The notes beneath the pieces were generated by a model. The model saw only the letters and a list, made by a program, of their open reading frames with translations. It searched no databases and was not told where the DNA came from. A program made the translations under genes and the position numbers. This document shows, piece by piece, positions 16,213-25,835 of a stretch of DNA of 64,000 nt. Within the stretch, counting starts at the first letter, position 1. Each line of letters opens with the position of its first letter. The DNA lies in NCBI RefSeq assembly GCF_015355625.1, contig NZ_JACLAF010000007.1, positions 169,399 through 233,398 of the forward strand. Direction: 5' to 3'. Source of the DNA: Tamlana sp. I1. Its GTDB lineage: Bacteria > Bacteroidota > Bacteroidia > Flavobacteriales > Flavobacteriaceae.

Positions 16213-16779
16213 TTACCGCATTTTTTTATTGGCGGCACAAAGGTTTATAATCTCTGCGATTCTTTTTATTTGGGTTTCCTCACGTTTGGCACTTTGCAAA
16301 TAGGTTAAATACGATTTTTGATACCCTTTTGCGAAGTTTTTAAAGTTTTCAAACGCTTGTTCATTTTCATTAAAAGCTTTTTGTAGCGCATCTGGAATGA
16401 TGCCTTTTTCAACGGCATCCATGGCAGTCCATGTGCCTGTTTTTTTAGCAAAATTTACCATTTTTAAACCAGCTTCTTGCATTAAATTTTCAGCAATCAA
16501 GGTTTTAACATAGGTTTTGTTTAAGGCACTCCAATTGCTTTTTGGATTTCTCGGGCAGAAATATTGCCTGCGTTTACCATGGCCTAAACTTTTTACTGTA
16601 GAATCAATCCATCCAAAGCATAACGCTACTTTTACAGCTTCTTCCCAACGCATGGTTGGCATGTTTGTTTCTAGTTTGTAAAAAATCAAATAAACCCCGT
16701 TTACTTTATTGTGGTTTTTTAATAGCCAATCATACCAATCGGTATCGCGTTCAAAATATATTTCAGGATAGTCTTCCAA
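16213..16779 (-). CDS. YdeI/OmpD-associated family protein
   Basis: A 188-residue cytosolic protein of the YdeI (bacteriocin-protection) family, recognised by the WYDWLLKNHNKVNGVYLIFYK start, the ALCFGWIDSTVK core and the FCPRNPKSNWSALNK motif. The biochemical function of the family is not established. Translation must start at TTG (16779), since the preceding in-frame codons are TAG-GCT, the TAG being the stop of the M1 peptidase gene. The two genes are therefore probably translationally coupled. Confidence 0.85.
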   Translation of the reverse strand: MEDYPEIYFERDTDWYDWLLKNHNKVNGVYLIFYKLETNMPTMRWEEAVKVALCFGWIDSTVKSLGHGKRRQYFCPRNPKSNWSALNKTYVKTLIAENLMQEAGLKMVNFAKKTGTWTAMDAVEKGIIPDALQKAFNENEQAFENFKNFAKGYQKSYLTYLQSAKREETQIKRIAEIINLCAANKKMR

Positions 16780-16782
16780 AGC

Positions 16783-18432
16783 CTATATTTTTTTTGATTT
16801 CACATAAAAGTTCTTATCTATTTTAAAAGTAGACATGTTGTTTTTTACTTTTAAAGTCTGCCATTCTTGTTTTGGATAAAGCCATTGTTCGGAAGCGTTT
16901 ATTGCAATTTTTATAGGCATATCAAAATTCGAAACCGTATTAGTCCAACGGTATCTTAAAATATTGTTTTTAATAGAATATTCTAAAACTGGAATTTTGA
17001 TAGTTCTTAGATATTGATTGAAAAATGCACTTAAATCAATTCCAGATTGTTTACTCAAATAATCTTCAATTTGCTGTGTGGTAACCGTTTGGTGGTAAAA
17101 CGTTTTGTTTAGTCCTACTAGAATGTTGCGCCATTTTTCATCATCTTCAATAAGTTGTCTTAAAGTATGTAACATGTTGGCGCCTTTGTAATACATATCG
17201 CCAGAACCTTCATTGTTTACATCGTATTTTCCTATTATAGGTATGTCGTTTTTAATGGATTTTCTTGTGCCAATCACGTATTCCGAAGCTGCTTTTTTTC
17301 CATAGTAATAATCTAAAAATAAACTTTCTGAATATGCGGTAAAACTTTCATGAATCCACATATCAGCAATGTCTTTATTGGTAATGCTGTTTGCAAACCA
17401 TTCGTGTCCAGATTCATGAATAATTAAAAAATCAAATTTCAAACCCCAGCCAGTTCCAGACAAATCGCTCCCTAAATACCCCTGTTTGTATTGGTTGCCA
17501 TAAGTTACCGAGCTTTGGTGTTCCATACCTAAATAAGGAACTTCAACAAGTTTATAGCCGTCTTCATAAAAAGGATAAGGGCCAAACCAATGTTCGAAGG
17601 CTTTCATCATTTTTGATGCATCTTTAAAATGAATTTTGGCTTTTTCAAGATTGTCTTTAAGCACATAATAATCCATATCCAATTTTCCATTTAGACCGTT
17701 ATAAACTTCCGAAAAGTGTACATAGTCGCCAATATTCACATTAACTCCGTAATTGTTAATGGGGTTTTTTACAAACCATGAATAGGTTTTTGTGTCGTCG
17801 TAATCTTTTACACTCCTCAGTCTGCCATTTGAAACATCCATAAGGTTTTTAGGAACATTTACGCTTACAAGCATGCTGTCTACTTCATCGTACATGTGGT
17901 CTTTGCAGGGCCACCAAACGCTCGCACCCAAACCTTGGCAGGATGTGGCTACAAAATCATTACCGTTTTTATCTTTTTTCCATGAAAATCCGCCATCCCA
18001 TGGGGCGTTAACAGCTTCTTTTGGATGCCCACTGTAAAACACGTCTAAACTTTTAATACTTCCTGGTTTTTGCTTGTTTTTTAATGTAATGAAATGTGCA
18101 TTGCCTTCCTTTTTAACTTGTAATTTTTCACCATTTTGAAGGGCTTTCGTAATTTTTAAAGGGGCTTGTAAATCAATTTGTAAGACTTTGTTACTTTTTA
18201 AAACTTTATATTGAATTGTGTTTTTTCCTGAAATAAATTTAGTTTCAGGATTAACCTTTATATCTAAATGGTAATAGGTTAAATCCCACCATACACGCTC
18301 TGGAGTAATGCTTCCTCGTAATGAATCTTGTCGGGTGAAGTTTGTGTTTTTAGAAAATACACCTTGCGCTTCCGCGGAAGAAAACGCTATTAGTATTGAA
18401 AAAATACAGATGAAGTATACACGTTTTATCAT
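16783..18432 (-). CDS. Exported M1-family zinc aminopeptidase
   Basis: A 549-residue gluzincin peptidase. It has a signal peptide (about 1-22, ending SSAEAQ) and an N-terminal beta domain. The metal site is HESGH at 339-343, with the third ligand E362 eighteen residues further on (HESFTAYSE), the exact M1 spacing. It is shorter than full-length aminopeptidase N because the C-terminal helical domain is reduced. It probably trims peptides in the periplasm or at the surface. It is 42 bp downstream of an M28 peptidase and just upstream of the YdeI-family gene, so the three look like one operon. Confidence 0.92.
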   Translation of the reverse strand: MIKRVYFICIFSILIAFSSAEAQGVFSKNTNFTRQDSLRGSITPERVWWDLTYYHLDIKVNPETKFISGKNTIQYKVLKSNKVLQIDLQAPLKITKALQNGEKLQVKKEGNAHFITLKNKQKPGSIKSLDVFYSGHPKEAVNAPWDGGFSWKKDKNGNDFVATSCQGLGASVWWPCKDHMYDEVDSMLVSVNVPKNLMDVSNGRLRSVKDYDDTKTYSWFVKNPINNYGVNVNIGDYVHFSEVYNGLNGKLDMDYYVLKDNLEKAKIHFKDASKMMKAFEHWFGPYPFYEDGYKLVEVPYLGMEHQSSVTYGNQYKQGYLGSDLSGTGWGLKFDFLIIHESGHEWFANSITNKDIADMWIHESFTAYSESLFLDYYYGKKAASEYVIGTRKSIKNDIPIIGKYDVNNEGSGDMYYKGANMLHTLRQLIEDDEKWRNILVGLNKTFYHQTVTTQQIEDYLSKQSGIDLSAFFNQYLRTIKIPVLEYSIKNNILRYRWTNTVSNFDMPIKIAINASEQWLYPKQEWQTLKVKNNMSTFKIDKNFYVKSKKI

Positions 18433-18474
18433 GTCTTAAAATTGATTCAAAATTATCGTAATAAATGGATTCTT

Positions 18475-19809
18475 TTAGTTTTTAATAATGCTATTAGGAA
18501 ATGTAACCACGCTTTCAAAACCCTGATCATCAACTGAAGCAACGCCAAAATAAAAATTATCTATAACGATACCTTGAAGCATGAATTCTGAAACATCACC
18601 AACATATCGACTATAATCCCAGGTAGGCGAGGTGGTATCCCGCCAATATGTTTTATAACCTTTGGCGCCTTTAACTTTATCCCATTTTAATTTTACCGAG
18701 GCTTCTACAATACCGCCAATGGCAACCAATTTTGGTTCGGGTGGTGCAGTTGCTAAGCTTGCTAGGTTTATGGCGTTTACTGCAGTTAGTTTTTTTGCAT
18801 ATCCAAAATTAACGTGTTCAATAACATCTCCATATTTAATGCCATTTTCTTCTCTTATATCTTGATGCTGTTGGGTGTAGTTTTCATGAGCTTCCATAAT
18901 TCTGATGCCCGGAAACCCTAAGTCGTTAAACGGACGATGGTGACCGCCACGACCAAACCGATCGAGTCTGTAAACCATCATCGGGTTCATTTCAGGCATG
19001 TATGTTTTGGTGGTTTTATAAATGTAACGTGCTAACTGGCGTGAAATACCATCTACTTCGCCACCGTAAAATCTTCGTAAGGTTCTTTCACGCTCTGTTT
19101 CAGTAGGAGGAACGGGTTCAGAAAATATTCTAAAAGTTCTGTTGTCTATGACGCCATCAACCCCTTTAATATTTCCAATCATGTCGTTATTTAAAACGCC
19201 AATAATTTCCCAATCTTTGTCTTTTGCATATTGCGCTAAACCTGCGCCACCAAATAAACCTTGCTCTTCGCCAGATAAACCAACATAAATAATGCTGCTT
19301 TCAAATTTATACTGACTTAAAACTCTGGCAGCTTCAATAGTTCCAGCCATTCCAGAAGCATTGTCGTTAGCACCAGGCGCATCAGTAGTAAAATCCATAG
19401 TATCGCTTGCTCGCGAGTCGATATCGCCACTCATTATAATATAGCGGTTAGGATATTTTGTGCCTTTTTGTATGGTGACAACATTTACAACCCAAGCATC
19501 ATGAGGCACGCGGTTATTTCCTTTTTTGGTTACAAAATCTTTTTGATAGAAAACCTCTAAACAATTGTTGCAGGATTGCGAAATGTTTTCAAATTCAGAT
19601 TTAATCCATCGTCTGGCAGCACCTATACCTCGTGTTTTAGAAATGGTATCGCTAAATGTATTTCGGGTGCCAAAATTAACAAGCGTTTGAATGTCTTTTT
19701 TAATGCGTTCTTCTGAAACTGCATCAATTATTTCATATATTTTTTCCGAAGTTTGAGAAAAACTTAGGTTTAAAATACAAAAGAAGGCTATGGATAGGAG
19801 TTGTTTCAT
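18475..19809 (-). CDS. Exported M28-family metallopeptidase
   Basis: A 444-residue peptidase with a signal peptide (1-18, NLSFSQ), an M28 catalytic domain and a C-terminal fibronectin-III-like domain (about 350-435). Visible zinc-site elements are DAPGANDNASGM (about 143-154), the catalytic GLSGEEQG (178-185) and a late EAHENY His. At the first ligand position the usual His of the G-H-x-D-S motif is Asp (SGDIDSR, 127-133). I recall similar sequences in other flavobacterial members, so this may be a subfamily trait rather than a defect. It probably acts with the M1 enzyme downstream on extracytoplasmic peptides. Confidence 0.9.
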   Translation of the reverse strand: MKQLLSIAFFCILNLSFSQTSEKIYEIIDAVSEERIKKDIQTLVNFGTRNTFSDTISKTRGIGAARRWIKSEFENISQSCNNCLEVFYQKDFVTKKGNNRVPHDAWVVNVVTIQKGTKYPNRYIIMSGDIDSRASDTMDFTTDAPGANDNASGMAGTIEAARVLSQYKFESSIIYVGLSGEEQGLFGGAGLAQYAKDKDWEIIGVLNNDMIGNIKGVDGVIDNRTFRIFSEPVPPTETERERTLRRFYGGEVDGISRQLARYIYKTTKTYMPEMNPMMVYRLDRFGRGGHHRPFNDLGFPGIRIMEAHENYTQQHQDIREENGIKYGDVIEHVNFGYAKKLTAVNAINLASLATAPPEPKLVAIGGIVEASVKLKWDKVKGAKGYKTYWRDTTSPTWDYSRYVGDVSEFMLQGIVIDNFYFGVASVDDQGFESVVTFPNSIIKN

Positions 19810-19830
19810 TTTTCTTTAAAAATAATGAAA

Positions 19831-19862
19831 AAAAGCGCTCCGAAATAATTCGAAGCGCTTTT
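19831..19862 (-). terminator. Terminator after fadE
   Basis: A 14-bp stem (19831-19844 with 19849-19862, one wobble) with a 4-base loop, A-tract on one side and T-tract on the other. It ends the beta-oxidation operon and separates it from the M28 peptidase gene. Confidence 0.85.
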
Positions 19863-19899
19863 CATAATTGAGTTAGTCACTCTTCAACATTAATAAATT

Positions 19900-21711
19900 T
19901 TAAAAACAGTATTTGTTTTCGTTAATTACTTTTTCAGCGATAATATTTCGTAATTCGATAATGTTAGGCATGTTTACATATTTTATGTAGCGCTTTAAGC
20001 CCATAAGCATCATACGCTGTTCGTCGCCTGTCGAAAATGAAATAATTGAATGTTTTCCGGCGGTTTCAATCACATCTATGGCGTGAAATAAATTTAATTT
20101 AGCCATAGCAATTTGTTCTTTAACTTGTTCTTCACCTTGTTTTTTAGCCATTTTCTCAGCACGTAGAATAGCCGATTCTGCAAGGTAAATTTGAATTAAA
20201 ATATCGGAAGCCGCCAACATAAGTTGCTGTTGTTGCTCTATTTTTTCACCATATTTTTGAAGCGTGGCACCAGCAACCATTAAAAATAATTTTTTAAGGT
20301 TTTTGATGATGTTTTTTTCTTCCGAAAACAATTCTGAATAATCTGGTGTTTCAAATGAAGGTATGCCCATTAATTCATCTTTAACAGCCATTGCAGGGGT
20401 TAATACATCTACATGGCCTTTCATGGCTTTTTTGATAAGCATGCCAATAGATAACATACGGTTTATCTCGTTAGTCCCTTCATATATACGCGAAATTCGA
20501 GCGTCTCTCCAAGCCGATTCAATAGGTGTTTCTTCCGAAAAGCCCATGCCTCCAAATATTTGTATGCCTTCATCTGTACATTTTTGGATGAATTCTGAAA
20601 CTGCCACTTTCAAGATCGAACATTCGATAGCATACTCTTCAACGCCTTTTAATTCGGCTTCTTGATGGGTGTCCTTTCCGTTGTTTTTTCTAAGCTCAAT
20701 GCGGTCTTCAATGTCTTTTGCAGCTCTATAACTTGCTGCTTCACCTACCCAACAGTTGGTTGCCATTTCGGCAATTTTCTGACGAATAGCTCCAAAACTA
20801 GAAATAGGGGTTTTAAATTGAACGCGTTCGTTAGCGTATTTTACAGATTCTGTAATCACACGGCGTTGCGCATCTAAACAGGCAGCTGCTAGTTTTATAC
20901 GACCTACATTTAAAGCATTCATCGCGATTTTAAAACCATTACCTCGTGTAGAAAGCATGTTTTCAACAGGGACAACAGTATCATTAAAAAACACCTGTCT
21001 GGTTGAAGAAGCTCGAATACCGAGCTTGTGTTCTTCTTCGCCCATGGTAATGCCATTCGGATTTTCTGGGTCGTATTCTACAATAAAACCTGTAATGTTT
21101 TTATCGTCTTCAATACGCGCAAAAACAATCATTAAACTACAGAATCCCGCATTGGAAATCCACATTTTCTGCCCCGTAATTTTATAGGTTTTACCATCTT
21201 CCGATAGTACAGCTTTTGTTTTTCCAGAATTAGCATCACTTCCTGCACTAGGTTCTGTTAAACAATAGGCTCCAAACCATTGGCCAGAGGCTAATTTAGG
21301 CACATATTTTTGTTTTTGTTCTTCGGTGCCGTAAAGGGTGATTGGCATGGTTCCAATGCCTGTGTGGGCACCAAAAGCCGTGCTAAACGAGCCAGTTGCT
21401 CCCGAAATATAATCGCAAACCAACATGGTGTCTACAAAACCCATACCCATACCGCCGTATTCTTCTGGAACCGATATGCTTAAAAATCCAAGTTCGGCAG
21501 CTTTTCGCATGCAGGATTCTGTTAGGGCATAATCCTTTTTTTCAAATTGTGCCTTTTTTGGCCAAACTTCACGATCTATAAATTCGGTTACAGCCTCTTT
21601 CATCATCAGCTGGTCTTCATTAAAATCTTCTGGTGTGAATATGTCTTCGCAGTTAATCTCTTTTACTAGAAATTGTCCGCCACGTAAAATGTCTTTTTCT
21701 GTTCCTTCCAT
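19900..21711 (-). CDS. fadE: Acyl-CoA dehydrogenase (FadE-type)
   Basis: A 603-residue FAD enzyme catalysing the first oxidation of fatty acyl-CoA. The N-terminal helical domain, the beta domain (AYCLTEPSAGSDANSG, GQKMWISNAGF) and the C-terminal domain with IFGGMGFSEETPIE and RISRIYEGTNEINR are all present. A further C-terminal extension of about 170 residues matches the long bacterial form, as in Bacillus FadE. Gene order fadN-fadA-fadE is the same as the Bacillus fadNAE operon, except that a four-helix-bundle gene intervenes here. It is followed by a strong terminator. Confidence 0.94.
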   Translation of the reverse strand: MEGTEKDILRGGQFLVKEINCEDIFTPEDFNEDQLMMKEAVTEFIDREVWPKKAQFEKKDYALTESCMRKAAELGFLSISVPEEYGGMGMGFVDTMLVCDYISGATGSFSTAFGAHTGIGTMPITLYGTEEQKQKYVPKLASGQWFGAYCLTEPSAGSDANSGKTKAVLSEDGKTYKITGQKMWISNAGFCSLMIVFARIEDDKNITGFIVEYDPENPNGITMGEEEHKLGIRASSTRQVFFNDTVVPVENMLSTRGNGFKIAMNALNVGRIKLAAACLDAQRRVITESVKYANERVQFKTPISSFGAIRQKIAEMATNCWVGEAASYRAAKDIEDRIELRKNNGKDTHQEAELKGVEEYAIECSILKVAVSEFIQKCTDEGIQIFGGMGFSEETPIESAWRDARISRIYEGTNEINRMLSIGMLIKKAMKGHVDVLTPAMAVKDELMGIPSFETPDYSELFSEEKNIIKNLKKLFLMVAGATLQKYGEKIEQQQQLMLAASDILIQIYLAESAILRAEKMAKKQGEEQVKEQIAMAKLNLFHAIDVIETAGKHSIISFSTGDEQRMMLMGLKRYIKYVNMPNIIELRNIIAEKVINENKYCF

Positions 21712-21739
21712 TTGTTTATTAGATTTATAGATTCAAGAA

Positions 21740-22096
21740 TCAAGATGCTTGCAGCCTAGATTTAAAACTTGAGATCATTTTTTGTATTTCCTTTATTTTT
21801 TGTTCTAGTTCTTTAAATTTTTCTTCTGAAATATAATTTTCATTAAAAGCGACATTCAACTGAGTTTCCCATTCGAAAGCAGAACCTAAACTATGTTCTA
21901 AAAAATTAGCAAAATGTTTATTTGAACTTTTACTTGTTCCTTCTGAAATATTTGAAGGTATTGAAACAGCACATCTATTCATCTGGCTCATTAATCCATA
22001 AGTTTCAAACTTTGGAAATGTTCTCGTTATTTTATAAGATTCTGAAACGAGCATCATACTTTCATTCCAGATTTTTAATTTCTTGAAATTATGCAT
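21740..22096 (-). CDS. Four-helix-bundle protein (23S rRNA intervening-sequence family)
   Basis: A 118-residue, all-helical protein with the family start FKKLKIWNESMMLVSESYKI and the AVSIPSNISEGTSKSSNKHF motif. Members were first found in insertions within 23S rRNA genes and are common as free-standing genes in Bacteroidota. Their role is unknown. It sits between fadA (33 bp) and fadE (28 bp) in the same orientation. Nothing in the sequence links it to fatty-acid metabolism; it looks like an inserted cargo gene that left the operon intact. Confidence 0.9.
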   Translation of the reverse strand: MHNFKKLKIWNESMMLVSESYKITRTFPKFETYGLMSQMNRCAVSIPSNISEGTSKSSNKHFANFLEHSLGSAFEWETQLNVAFNENYISEEKFKELEQKIKEIQKMISSFKSRLQAS

Positions 22097-22129
22097 CGTC
22101 TTGTTTCTTGGTTCTTTCAGTCTGTTTTC

Positions 22130-23320
22130 TTACTTCAAAAACTCAAAAATCCCACAAGCACCTTGGCCTGTACCTACGCACATGGTAACGGCACCGTATT
22201 TTCCTGTCATATTTCTTTTGCGCATTTCATCAAATAACTGAACGGAAAGCTTAGCACCTGTACAGCCTAATGGATGTCCTAATGCAATGGCGCCACCATT
22301 AACATTTACCAAATCTGGGTTAAGGTCTAGTTCGCGAATTACAGCTATAGATTGCGATGCGAAAGCTTCGTTTAGCTCGATAAGTTCTAAATCCGATTGC
22401 TTTAATCCTGCTTGTTTTAAGGCTTTTGGAACAGCTTTTACAGGACCTATACCCATAATGCGTGGTTCAACACCAGCAGCGGCATAATTCACTAGTCTTG
22501 CAATGGGTTCAAGATTAAGTTCTTTTACCATGTCTTCACTCATAATCATAACAAAAGCAGCACCATCACTCATTTGCGACGAGTTTCCAGCTGTTACACT
22601 TCCGCCTTGAGCGAAAACAGGACGAAGTTTAGCAAGTGCTTCTAGACTGGTTCCTGCACGAGGTCCTTCATCTTTAGTAACTGTATATGATTTATTTGCT
22701 TTTTTTCCGTTGGCATCAATATATGTTTCATTAACTTCAATAGGCACAATTTGATCTTGAAAACGGTTTTCAGCTTGGGCTTTTAAGGCTTTCATATGTG
22801 AATTATAGGCAAACTCATCTTGGTCTTCACGAGAGACTTTAAACTGATTTGCTACGGCTTCAGCAGTATTTCCCATGCCCCAATAATAATCTTCGTGACC
22901 AGCTTTTACAATGTCGTAATTCAGTTCAGGTTTGTATCCTGTCATAGGAACGGCACTCATGCTTTCGGCCCCACCAGCAATAATACAATCGGCCATTCCG
23001 GATTGAATTTTAGCCGTTGCAATACCAATGGTTTCGATGCCTGAGGAACAAAAACGATTGACTGTAACACCAGGAACTTCAACAGAATTTAAACCCATAA
23101 GTGAAATTAAACGCGCCATATTTAGGCCTTGCGAACCTTCTGGCATGGCGTTACCAACAATAACATCGTCGATACGGTTTTTATCCAATTCAGGTAATTC
23201 CTTCATCATATACTGAATGGTTTCGGCAGCCAACTCATCGGTTCTTTTAAAACGAAAAACACCCTTTGGCGCTTTACCAACAGCAGTTCTGTATGCTTTT
23301 ACTATATATGCTTGTTTCAT
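22130..23320 (-). CDS. fadA: Acetyl-CoA acyltransferase (3-ketoacyl-CoA thiolase)
   Basis: A 396-residue thiolase carrying out the last step of beta-oxidation. The nucleophile Cys is in NRFCSSGIE (about residue 90). The [16 protein letters not shown] loop and the C-terminal [15 protein letters not shown] with the second catalytic Cys are intact. It follows fadN by about 100 bp, a gap containing low-complexity sequence, and precedes the four-helix-bundle gene. Confidence 0.95.
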   Translation of the reverse strand: MKQAYIVKAYRTAVGKAPKGVFRFKRTDELAAETIQYMMKELPELDKNRIDDVIVGNAMPEGSQGLNMARLISLMGLNSVEVPGVTVNRFCSSGIETIGIATAKIQSGMADCIIAGGAESMSAVPMTGYKPELNYDIVKAGHEDYYWGMGNTAEAVANQFKVSREDQDEFAYNSHMKALKAQAENRFQDQIVPIEVNETYIDANGKKANKSYTVTKDEGPRAGTSLEALAKLRPVFAQGGSVTAGNSSQMSDGAAFVMIMSEDMVKELNLEPIARLVNYAAAGVEPRIMGIGPVKAVPKALKQAGLKQSDLELIELNEAFASQSIAVIRELDLNPDLVNVNGGAIALGHPLGCTGAKLSVQLFDEMRKRNMTGKYGAVTMCVGTGQGACGIFEFLK

Positions 23321-23420
23321 CTGTTTTGCTTTTAGCTATTAGCTCTTGGCTTCTAGCATTTTAAATTATTGTCTGAAATTAACCAATAGCCAATGGCTAA
23401 AGGCAAATAGCTTCATGTTT
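23321..23420. repeat. Low-complexity AGCTATTAGC-type sequence between fadN and fadA
   Basis: The gap holds imperfect repeats of TAGCTATTAGCTCTTGGC-like and CCAATAGCCAATGGC-like units, with no coding potential or terminator. Similar low-complexity runs lie near 8877-8912 and 10090-10140, so it looks like a genome-wide type of intergenic filler. Confidence 0.45.
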
Positions 23421-25829
23421 TTAATTTCTAAGAGGTTTCCCTGTTTTTAGCATGTGTTGAATGCGTTCTAAGGTTTTACGTTCGGTACATAAACTTAAAA
23501 AGGCTTCACGTTCTAAATCCAATAAATATTGTTCGGTCACTAAAGTAGGTTCCGATAAATCGCCACCCGCCATTACATAGGCTAATTTATTGGCGATTTT
23601 TTGGTCGTGTTCACTTATAAAATTCGCAGCTTCCATTGAATCTGTGCCCACTAAAAACATACCAAGTGCTTGTTTGCCAAGTACTTTTACATCGCTGCGT
23701 TTTACTGGCATGGTGTATCCTGCATCGGCCATGAGTCTGGCATGTGCTTTTGCAGTTGCGATTTGGCGGTCTTTATTTGGAATTATGATGTCCTTTCCTT
23801 TTTGGAGTATGCCTAAATCGAAGGCTTCGTAAGCTGAGGTTGAGACTTTTGCCATACCAATGGTAAGGAAATATTCTTGTAAAATATTTAATTCTACATC
23901 ACCTTTTCTAAAGGTGTCGGAAGCACGTAAGGCCATTTCTTTCGAGCCTGCACCGCCAGGAATGACGCCAACACCAAATTCGACTAAACCAATATAGGTT
24001 TCGGCGGCAGCCACGACTTTATCGGCGTGCATGGATAATTCGCAAGCCCCTCCCAAAGCCATGCCGTGTGGGGCAGAAACTGTTGGGATTGATGAGTAAC
24101 GCATACGCATCATCGTGTCTTGAAAATATTTTATTGCCGCGTTTAATTCTTCATATTCTTGTTCGACAGCCATCATGAAAATCATACCAATATTGGCTCC
24201 TACAGAGAAATTAGCACCTTGGTTTCCAATAACGAGTCCGTCGAAATCTTTTTCAGCTAAATCCACAGCTTTATTGAGTCCTGCCAAAACATCGCCGCCA
24301 ATGGTATTCATTTTAGATTGGAATTCACAATTTAGAATACCGTCGCCTAAATCTTCAATAACAACGCCTGAATTTTTAAAGACTTCATTAGATTTTCGGA
24401 TGTTATCTAAAATAATAAAGGCATCTTGACCAGGGATTTTTTCTTGTGATTTCGTTGGAATATCATAAAAATAAGAAGCCCCTTCTTTTACGGTATAAAA
24501 TGAAGTACTTCCTGAAGCGATCATGTCTTCCACCCAACTAGAAGGTTTTAAGCCTTCGGCTTTCATGAGTTCTATGCCTTTTTCAACGCCAATAGCATCC
24601 CAGATTTGAAAAGGACCATGTTCCCATCCGAAACCAGCCTTCATGGCGTCGTCTATTTTATATAATTCATCTGAAATTTCAGGGATTCTATACGATACAT
24701 AAGCAAATAATGCCGCAAAAGTTTTTCTGTAAAATTCGCCTGCTTTGTCTTTTCCTGAAACCAAAACTTTAAAACGATCGACCACCTTATCGATGGTTTT
24801 AGTCAATTCTAAAGTTGCGAATTTCGCACGTTTTGCCGAGCGGTATTCTAAGGTGTTTAAGTCTAATGATAAAATTTCTTTTGATCCATCGGCTGCAACT
24901 TGTTTTTTGTAAAACCCTTGACCTGTTTTGCTTCCCAACCATTTGTTTTCCATCATGGTATCGATGAAATTTGGCAATTTGAACAATTCTAAACGTTCAT
25001 CGTCTTTGCAGTTTTCGGCAATGCCATTTGCTACATGAACTAAAGTGTCTAAACCAACCACATCAACGGTTCTAAAAGTTGCCGATTTCGGTCTGCCAAT
25101 TACGGGGCCTGTTAGTTTATCAACTTCTTCAATGGTTAAATCCATGTCTTTAACCGTATGAAATAAACTCATAATGCTAAAAATACCAATGCGGTTTCCA
25201 ATAAAAGCTGGCGTATCTTTTGCGATTACCGATGTTTTTCCAAGAAATTGTTCGCCGTAACCGTTTAAAAAGTCTAAAACTGAAGCATCTGTTTTAGGGC
25301 CTGGAATAATTTCAAATAATTTAAGGTAACGCGCCGGATTGAAAAAGTGGGTTCCGCAGAAATGTTTCTGGAAATCTTCACTTCGGCCTTCGCTCATAAA
25401 TTTTATAGGAATTCCGGAGGTGTTACTGGTAATAAGCGTTCCGGGTGTTCTGTATTTTTCAAGATTCTCAAAAACTTGTTTTTTAATATCAAGCCTTTCA
25501 ATAACCACTTCCATAATCCAATCAACTTGCGCCACTTTAGCGATGTCATCTTCAATATTTCCAGTGGTAATTCTTTTAGCAAAATCTTTATGGTAAATGG
25601 GTGAGGGTTTCGATTTTAACGAAGCCGCTAAAGCCTCGTTAACCAATCTGTTTCTCACTACTTTATCATCAAGGCTTAGGCCTTGGGCTTTTTCTTTGGC
25701 ATTTAGTTCTCTAGGAATAATGTCTAATAAAAGCACGTCAACGCCAATATTGGCAAAATGACACGCAATGTCACTTCCCATGATTCCAGAGCCTATTATG
25801 GCTACTTTTTTAATTCTTCGCTTGCTCAT
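23421..25829 (-). CDS. fadN: 3-hydroxyacyl-CoA dehydrogenase / enoyl-CoA hydratase (FadN-type)
   Basis: An 802-residue bifunctional beta-oxidation enzyme. The N-terminal NAD-binding domain starts KKVAIIGSGIMGSDIACHFA and is followed by 3-hydroxyacyl-CoA dehydrogenase segments (HFFNPARYLKLFEIIPG, GNRIGIF). The C-terminal part from about 500 is an enoyl-CoA hydratase (HGMALGGACELSMHADKV, GVIPGGAGSKEM). Dehydrogenase-first order matches Bacillus FadN and is the reverse of E. coli FadB. It is 6 bp downstream of the MarR gene and heads the catabolic part of the operon. Confidence 0.94.
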   Translation of the reverse strand: MSKRRIKKVAIIGSGIMGSDIACHFANIGVDVLLLDIIPRELNAKEKAQGLSLDDKVVRNRLVNEALAASLKSKPSPIYHKDFAKRITTGNIEDDIAKVAQVDWIMEVVIERLDIKKQVFENLEKYRTPGTLITSNTSGIPIKFMSEGRSEDFQKHFCGTHFFNPARYLKLFEIIPGPKTDASVLDFLNGYGEQFLGKTSVIAKDTPAFIGNRIGIFSIMSLFHTVKDMDLTIEEVDKLTGPVIGRPKSATFRTVDVVGLDTLVHVANGIAENCKDDERLELFKLPNFIDTMMENKWLGSKTGQGFYKKQVAADGSKEILSLDLNTLEYRSAKRAKFATLELTKTIDKVVDRFKVLVSGKDKAGEFYRKTFAALFAYVSYRIPEISDELYKIDDAMKAGFGWEHGPFQIWDAIGVEKGIELMKAEGLKPSSWVEDMIASGSTSFYTVKEGASYFYDIPTKSQEKIPGQDAFIILDNIRKSNEVFKNSGVVIEDLGDGILNCEFQSKMNTIGGDVLAGLNKAVDLAEKDFDGLVIGNQGANFSVGANIGMIFMMAVEQEYEELNAAIKYFQDTMMRMRYSSIPTVSAPHGMALGGACELSMHADKVVAAAETYIGLVEFGVGVIPGGAGSKEMALRASDTFRKGDVELNILQEYFLTIGMAKVSTSAYEAFDLGILQKGKDIIIPNKDRQIATAKAHARLMADAGYTMPVKRSDVKVLGKQALGMFLVGTDSMEAANFISEHDQKIANKLAYVMAGGDLSEPTLVTEQYLLDLEREAFLSLCTERKTLERIQHMLKTGKPLRN

Positions 25830-25835
25830 TTTAGT

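Noticed and set aside
21740..22096. Four-helix-bundle gene as a toxin or antitoxin
   Set aside because: No partner gene is present and the sequence clearly belongs to the 23S-IVP family, for which no toxin role is established.
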